Source: UBA2329 sp964577215 (GTDB lineage Bacteria > Bacteroidota > Bacteroidia > Chitinophagales > Saprospiraceae). Taken from it: a DNA stretch of 17,535 bases. This document shows positions 12,771-17,535 of the stretch, piece by piece. Each line of letters opens with the position of its first letter. Positions within the stretch are counted from its first letter, which is position 1. Made by a program: the position numbers and the translations under genes. The stretch is taken from the NCBI GenBank assembly GCA_964577215.1, contig CAZNYK010000086.1, positions 1-17,535 on the forward strand. The letters are read 5' to 3'. Below the pieces are notes generated by a model. It was not told where the DNA came from. It did not search any database and saw only the letters and a list, made by a program, of their open reading frames with translations.

Positions 12771-15700
12771 ATGATCAGATCGCTATTTTCCCTGTTTTTG
12801 TTGCTCTTTGCCGGCAACATGGCTGCCCAGGTTCCTGGAAACATCACTGTAAACCACGGTGACCGCAGCCGCCCCGTCTCGGAGCAGGCTAAAATGCTCT
12901 GCAACAACAACGCCGGCACAGTTACCTTCGGCAATATAATCGGCCAGAGCAACGACGGCGCTCCCGGCGTCATTTACCTCTGCTTCGGCGATACTTTGCC
13001 CGTTTTTCACAACGGCGATTTCAACCTGAGCAGCGACCCCCAACCGGGTACGCCCCCGGGGATCGGTTATGCGTTTTACGACTGCCCGCCTACCGTCACC
13101 GGGCCGACACTTGCCGACATACAGGGCGATGCCTGCCTTAATAACACCAGCCCTATCATTGTAAACGGCAACCCAATACTCCAAACCAATATGATGTGGG
13201 TGGCCAGCCAATTGCCCAACGGCAATATCTTGCTGGCTAATGACGGCCTGCTCCAGTCGGCTTTCAACAACGGCGTGGCGGCGCCCATCCAATTCTGGTT
13301 TGCTCCCATCACGCTGGATAACTTCGCCACGCAAGGTTTTGAAGCAAGCGGCGGCCCGGCAGGCCCTTGCGTCAATGTGAATACCGCTGCTGCATTCTCA
13401 GTAGTGTACCTCAACGCCATCCAGGCATCCAATTTCAACGTCAGCGCCGGCGTGAACGGCTGCGAAGGCGCCTTCACCATTCGCGGCGGCCTGCCGGAAT
13501 TTGACAATACTACATCCTATACATTCGACATTTCGCTCAGCACCGACCCCGACATCAAAGGCACGCTGACAACCAGCCCGGGGCACAACGGCACCGTAGA
13601 ATTTACCATACCGCAGCCCGGCATTTACAATATCACCGTAGAGGACGGCAAAAGCTGCGGCGTGACTTTTTCCATGGATATGAGCGCCTGCACCGCAGTA
13701 ACTTTTTCCCTGCCCCTGCTCAATGCGCTTCCGGGCACGAACGTGTGCCTGGACGTCACAGTGGAAGACTTCACCAACGTGGGCGCCATGCAATTCTCCA
13801 TGGAATGGGATCCGGCCGTATTGCAATTTACCGGCGTACAGGGATTCAACCCGGCGCTCATCGGCTTTGATCAAAACGCTTTCAATACCACTCTGCCGCT
13901 CACTAATTCGGGCCGGCTTACGGTGTCGTGGGCAGACCTGAGCTTCATGGGGGTAACCCTGCCCGACGGCGCCTCCATTTTCCAGATCTGCTTCGATGTA
14001 ATAGGTACGCTCGGTCAGTTCTCAGAAGTAACCTTTACGGGCGACCCAACCCCCATAGAGGTGGGAGATGCCAGCCTCAATCCCCTCGGTTTTATCGGCA
14101 GCAGCGGATACGTCAACGTATCCAACAGCTTGTTGTTCGTCAACATACAGCAAGACAGCGTTTCCTGCGCAGGATTGAACGACGGCGCTTTTACCTTAAC
14201 CGTAGCGGGCGGCACCCCGCCTTACGTGTTCAATTGGAATAGCCTGGCGCCGTTGCCCGCACAGAACGGAGGGGATGCCATTGCCGCTTCAGGAGGGTCA
14301 TTTACCGTACCCAACCGGGCGGCTGGATCCTACCGCTTGGTCATCACTGACTCCAGCGTGCCCGCCATCGTGGTAGAAGACACCGTGGCGGTATTGCGAG
14401 GGCCTTTCATCGGCGTCAACGTAATAGGCACTTCTCCATTGTGCAACGGCGATAGTAACGGGTCGGTCACTGCGCAAGTCAGCTTAGACGGGGTGGTCTC
14501 GTCAGATCCGCCTGGTTTTACCTATGCCTGGAATGTGGCAGGGTCCCCCAATGCACCCACACTTTCCGATGTGCCTTTCGGCTTTTACTCCGTCACGGCC
14601 ACAGACCCCAGCGGATGCACGGGATTTGCTTCGGTCTCGCTTTCCCAGCCGGCCCAACTCCTCGCCAATGAGGTAATCACCAATGCCTCCTGTACGGGCG
14701 CGGCCAACGGCTCCATCACAGTGACGGCAACGGGCGGCACCACTTCCTCCGGTAATTACACCTTTTCCTGGAACAGCGGGTTGGGTACAGTGATCGCCTC
14801 CAGCTCTACGGTGGCCAATCTCAATCCCGGGGAATACTGCGTGACAGTCACAGACGTCAACGGGTGCCAGGAAACTGAATGTTATAACGTAGGGGCCGCA
14901 AAAACCTTGAGCATCAACGCTGCTATAACTGAAATAACCTGCAACGGCGACTGCAACGGAGCGATCCTCGCCAACGGCACCACTTCGGGCGCTCCCGCAG
15001 CCACTCCTTATACTTTTACATGGACGGGAGGTTTAGGCTCCGCTCCCGTAAATACTCCTACTTCGAGTACTGTTTCGGGTTTGTGCGCGGGCACGTTTGA
15101 ACTCACTATGAGGGATGCCGATCCGGCGGGCTGCCAGGTGACGCGCACTTTTACGCTTGCAGAACCGGCGCCCTTGCTTACCTCGCTGATCGAGCAGGTC
15201 AATGAAACCTGTGTAGTAGGCAATGACGGCAGCGCTGTGCCCGGCGTTACCGGCGGCACCGCTCCATACACCTACCAGTGGCGAGATGCACAATCTGCCC
15301 TTGTGTCAGCCGATTCCGTAGTTACCGGGCTTTCGGCAGGGGCTTACACCTTGCAGGTGACCGACAGCCGGAACTGCACCGCTTCCCTCAACGTAACCAT
15401 TCTCGCGCCTACCCCGCCTTCCATCGCTCCCATTGCGAACAGCACCGTGTCCTGCAGCGGCAGTACCAACGGGGTGCTGACCGTTTCCGCCACACCGGGC
15501 GGCTCGCCCATTGCAAGCTATGTGTGGAGCAATGGCATGACGGGCCAAACCATCAGCGGGCTAAGCCCGGGTACGTACCAGGTGACTGTAACGGCGCAGG
15601 ATGCCTGCTTTAGTGTGGATTCCGCCCAGGTGATCTCTCCCGCTCCCTTGGTCATAGACAGCATTGCGGCAACTTCGCCCACCTGCCCGGGATTCAACAA

Positions 15701-17426
15701 CGGCAGGCTCACTGTTTTTGCAAGCGGCGGCACGACGCCTTACCGATATATCTGGGGCGCAGATACGTTGCAATTCAATGTGTATCCCGCCCTCTCCGCC
15801 GGTTCCTACTCCGTCACGGTGGTCGATGCCAACAACTGCCCGCCTGTGACGGCAACGGCAAACGTGGTGGACCCTCCCTCCATCCAGGTCAGTTTCAGCA
15901 ACCTGCAAGGCGTAAGCTGCTTTGAAGGAACCTGCGACGGCCAGGCTTCCGCAGCCGCGCAGTACAGCGACGGCGCCGCAGGTACATTCACCTTCAGTTG
16001 GGAATCGGGCCAGATTTTTACCGGCGTTTCTTCCTCATCAGTTTCCAATCTTTGCGCCGGATTCCAGACTTTGGTCGTCACCGACGGCAATAACTGTTTC
16101 GGCGTAGACTCCGTCGATATTCCCAGCCCCCCGGCTATAGATATTTTTGTAGATGCCCAGCCGGTAAGCTGCAATGGCCTCAGCGACGGCAGGGTGACGC
16201 TCAACGTAAGCGGCGGCACACCCGGCTACCAGTTTCTCTGGCTGGAAACCGGCGCTACCACCACAACGGTGAATAACCTGGCCGCAGGGCAATACAACGC
16301 CGTTGTCACCGATGCCAGCGGCTGTACGAAAACCCAACGCGTGGAGATCATAGAACCCGACCGGCTCATTCTCACCGTTGATCAGGCGAGCTCTACTTCC
16401 AGCGTAACCTGCGCCGGCAGTACAGACGGTATCATCCGGGTATTTTTCAACTCCATGGACAATATCAACCCGGTAGGACCGGCACCCTACACGTGGTCAA
16501 ACAACGCCGCTCCGGCTACTTCGCCCCTGGCTTCCAACCTCAGCCCAGGCGCCTATTTCGTGACCATCACCGATACCAAGGGCTGCCAGGACAGCGTGTC
16601 TTTTACCATCACCTCACCCCCGCCCATCGTGGCCGTGATACCGCAACCTGAAGAACCCCGCTGTTTCGGCGAATCCACGCTTATCGTCATTGAGAGCATC
16701 AGCGGCGGCAACGGCACTACCCTGCTCGATTATACTTACATGATAGACAACAACGGCCTTTTCTTTATGCCCGATCAGCCGGCCATGGTTTTTGCCGGCC
16801 CGCATATCATCACCATTGAGGACCCGGCCGGCTGTACATTCGAACAGGAAATTTTTATTAACCAGCCCCAGGAGCTCCAGGTCGTCTTTAATCCCGATGT
16901 AGTAGTAGTAGAACTTGGAGACTCTACCCAACGGCTCAATCCGCTTATCACTTCTTCTCTGCCCATCGCTTCTTTTGCCTGGACTCCTTCCGATTACCTT
17001 TCCTCTGATACAGTCCAGCGCCCGCTGTTGCTTCAACCGGTCATTGATACGGAGTACTCACTTACCATTACCGACATCAATGGCTGCACTGCCAATGGGT
17101 CCGTATTAGTAGAAGTGGACAAAGCCCGCAATGTGTACATCCCCAATGCGTTCACCCCCAACGGGGACGGCCCCAACGACGAGTTCCGGGTCTTTGCCTG
17201 CCGCGGTGTGCAAACCGTTAATTTCGTGCGCATTTTCGACAGATGGGGCAACTTCCTGTTTGAGGAACGCAGCATTACACCCGAGTGTATCGGCGGCTCC
17301 CGCCTGTGGGACGGCCGGGTGAAAGGCAAACCGGCAGGGCAGGGCGTGTATATTTATATGGTGGAAGTACAGTTCCTCGATGGGGTTACGCTTCTCTATC
17401 GCGGGGATGTGACCTTGTTGCGATAG
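12771..17426 (+). CDS. Giant secreted SprB-repeat protein with cohesin-like domain and type IX sorting domain
   Basis: 1551 residues. Order: signal peptide (1-20, ending MAAQ); an N-terminal module (about 21-305) with CFGDTLPVFHNGDFNL, GYAFYDCPPTVTGP and a strand-rich end at YNITVEDGKSCG, a style I associate with large secreted Saprospiria proteins; a cohesin-like domain (about 308-450, VCLDVTVEDFTNVGAMQFSMEWDPAVLQF); eleven SprB-type repeats (about 455-1366), each with an opening cysteine (466, 558, 641, 724, 814, 895, 972, 1050, 1134, 1214, 1298), a GGT-x-PY-x-W core and usually a closing TDxxGC; a degenerate Ig-like stretch (about 1368-1450); and a type B type IX secretion C-terminal domain (1453-1551, IPNAFTPNGDGPND, IFDRWGN, WDG, GVYIYMVE). 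SprB is a gliding adhesin, so surface adhesion or gliding is likely, but the ligand is unknown. Start chosen for the signal peptide. Confidence 0.94.
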   Translation: MIRSLFSLFLLLFAGNMAAQVPGNITVNHGDRSRPVSEQAKMLCNNNAGTVTFGNIIGQSNDGAPGVIYLCFGDTLPVFHNGDFNLSSDPQPGTPPGIGYAFYDCPPTVTGPTLADIQGDACLNNTSPIIVNGNPILQTNMMWVASQLPNGNILLANDGLLQSAFNNGVAAPIQFWFAPITLDNFATQGFEASGGPAGPCVNVNTAAAFSVVYLNAIQASNFNVSAGVNGCEGAFTIRGGLPEFDNTTSYTFDISLSTDPDIKGTLTTSPGHNGTVEFTIPQPGIYNITVEDGKSCGVTFSMDMSACTAVTFSLPLLNALPGTNVCLDVTVEDFTNVGAMQFSMEWDPAVLQFTGVQGFNPALIGFDQNAFNTTLPLTNSGRLTVSWADLSFMGVTLPDGASIFQICFDVIGTLGQFSEVTFTGDPTPIEVGDASLNPLGFIGSSGYVNVSNSLLFVNIQQDSVSCAGLNDGAFTLTVAGGTPPYVFNWNSLAPLPAQNGGDAIAASGGSFTVPNRAAGSYRLVITDSSVPAIVVEDTVAVLRGPFIGVNVIGTSPLCNGDSNGSVTAQVSLDGVVSSDPPGFTYAWNVAGSPNAPTLSDVPFGFYSVTATDPSGCTGFASVSLSQPAQLLANEVITNASCTGAANGSITVTATGGTTSSGNYTFSWNSGLGTVIASSSTVANLNPGEYCVTVTDVNGCQETECYNVGAAKTLSINAAITEITCNGDCNGAILANGTTSGAPAATPYTFTWTGGLGSAPVNTPTSSTVSGLCAGTFELTMRDADPAGCQVTRTFTLAEPAPLLTSLIEQVNETCVVGNDGSAVPGVTGGTAPYTYQWRDAQSALVSADSVVTGLSAGAYTLQVTDSRNCTASLNVTILAPTPPSIAPIANSTVSCSGSTNGVLTVSATPGGSPIASYVWSNGMTGQTISGLSPGTYQVTVTAQDACFSVDSAQVISPAPLVIDSIAATSPTCPGFNNGRLTVFASGGTTPYRYIWGADTLQFNVYPALSAGSYSVTVVDANNCPPVTATANVVDPPSIQVSFSNLQGVSCFEGTCDGQASAAAQYSDGAAGTFTFSWESGQIFTGVSSSSVSNLCAGFQTLVVTDGNNCFGVDSVDIPSPPAIDIFVDAQPVSCNGLSDGRVTLNVSGGTPGYQFLWLETGATTTTVNNLAAGQYNAVVTDASGCTKTQRVEIIEPDRLILTVDQASSTSSVTCAGSTDGIIRVFFNSMDNINPVGPAPYTWSNNAAPATSPLASNLSPGAYFVTITDTKGCQDSVSFTITSPPPIVAVIPQPEEPRCFGESTLIVIESISGGNGTTLLDYTYMIDNNGLFFMPDQPAMVFAGPHIITIEDPAGCTFEQEIFINQPQELQVVFNPDVVVVELGDSTQRLNPLITSSLPIASFAWTPSDYLSSDTVQRPLLLQPVIDTEYSLTITDINGCTANGSVLVEVDKARNVYIPNAFTPNGDGPNDEFRVFACRGVQTVNFVRIFDRWGNFLFEERSITPECIGGSRLWDGRVKGKPAGQGVYIYMVEVQFLDGVTLLYRGDVTLLR
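14133..16868 (+). repeat. SprB repeat array inside the giant protein
   Basis: Eleven protein-level repeats of about 75-95 residues, diverged in DNA sequence so not a nucleotide tandem array. Repeats 4 and 8 carry an extra cysteine just after the opening one (728, 1055) and another in an LCAG sequence (772, 1095), probably a second disulfide. Repeat 1 lacks the closing cysteine; repeat 3 has two extra cysteines (690, 704). Confidence 0.85.
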
Positions 17427-17535
17427 AAATTGGGGGCTCGTAAGTTCCGCATACTTCGCTGGGCAGCACTCCGAAGTAGTCCTTAAAGCACTTGGAAAAA
17501 TAGCCCGGGCTGCTAAATCCGCACACATAGGCGGC
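17386..17535 (-). CDS. AraC-family transcriptional regulator, C-terminal fragment
   Basis: The last 49 residues of a minus-strand gene running in from the right edge. AAYVCGFSSPGYFSKCFKDYFGVLPSE is the second helix-turn-helix and signature end of an AraC/XylS DNA-binding domain (GFSS-x-YFSKCFK-x-YFG-x-xPSE). The tail ends ATRSHPRDREA before a TAA at 17386-17388. The type (simple AraC or a hybrid two-component regulator, both common in Bacteroidota) cannot be told. The last 41 bases overlap, tail to tail, the 3' end of the giant adhesin gene. Its target is unknown. Confidence 0.88.
   Translation of the reverse strand, partial: AAYVCGFSSPGYFSKCFKDYFGVLPSEVCGTYEPPISIATRSHPRDREA

Noticed and set aside
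14133..16868. Nucleotide tandem repeat or CRISPR-like array within the giant gene.
   Set aside because: The repeats are visible only at protein level, with diverged DNA and no constant repeat/spacer lengths.
17106..17528. 140-residue minus-strand frame at the right edge.
   Set aside because: It covers the type IX sorting domain antisense and is in a different frame from the AraC-type fragment, which has the real family signature.
1..17535. Prophage, insertion sequence, toxin-antitoxin or defence system.
   Set aside because: No transposase, integrase, restriction, Cas or toxin family signature was recognised on either strand, and the genes look like ordinary Bacteroidota chromosomal genes.

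Overview
The window looks like a metagenome-derived chromosomal scaffold from a Bacteroidota bacterium, most likely of the Saprospiria (Lewinella/Phaeodactylibacter/Haliscomenobacter-type relatives). The evidence is a very large secreted protein made of SprB repeats with a type IX secretion C-terminal domain, a GldA-type gliding ABC ATPase, several lipoproteins, almost no Shine-Dalgarno sequences, and five exact matches to the Bacteroidota promoter element TAnnTTTG just upstream of genes. The taxonomic call is an inference from protein style; no marker rRNA is present. The two 100-N gaps are each flanked by the same 55 bases on both sides, so they look like assembler joins between overlapping contigs and not missing sequence.

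Layout from the left. A minus-strand block reads, in transcription order, SdiA-regulated-type lipoprotein (4737-5666), small unknown lipoprotein (4117-4629), rpoN encoding sigma-54 (2421-3956), a short-chain dehydrogenase (1631-2395, 25 bases after rpoN), glutaryl-CoA dehydrogenase gcdH (109-1326, own promoter), and the signal-peptide end of a secreted protein whose start codon overlaps the gcdH stop. Divergent from this block is a plus-strand pair, gldA (5757-6680) and gluQ (6742-7662), ending in a strong hairpin. Facing them are two minus-strand genes, a lipoprotein with two zinc-ribbon-like repeats (7721-8185) and a one-pass membrane protein with a DUF3592-like domain (8241-9146).

The right half starts with a plus-strand pair, a PaaY/gamma-carbonic-anhydrase-like protein (9247-9843) and a MoxR/YehL-type AAA+ ATPase (9887-10975). 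The ATPase stop codon directly abuts the stop of a convergent M16 zinc peptidase (10976-12459, interrupted by the second N gap). A 311-base divergent region then leads to the 1551-residue secreted adhesin-like protein (12771-17426): signal peptide, Saprospiria-style N-terminal module, cohesin-like domain, eleven SprB repeats, type IX sorting domain. The last 150 bases hold the C-terminal end of an AraC-type regulator on the minus strand; its 3' end overlaps the adhesin gene by 41 bases.

Most genes are ordinary housekeeping or accessory Bacteroidota genes. I see no phage, transposase, CRISPR array or defence cassette, and no clear undescribed multi-gene system. The items most worth a second look are the adhesin architecture, the MoxR ATPase without its usual partner genes, the tandem zinc-ribbon lipoprotein, and several intergenic inverted repeats.
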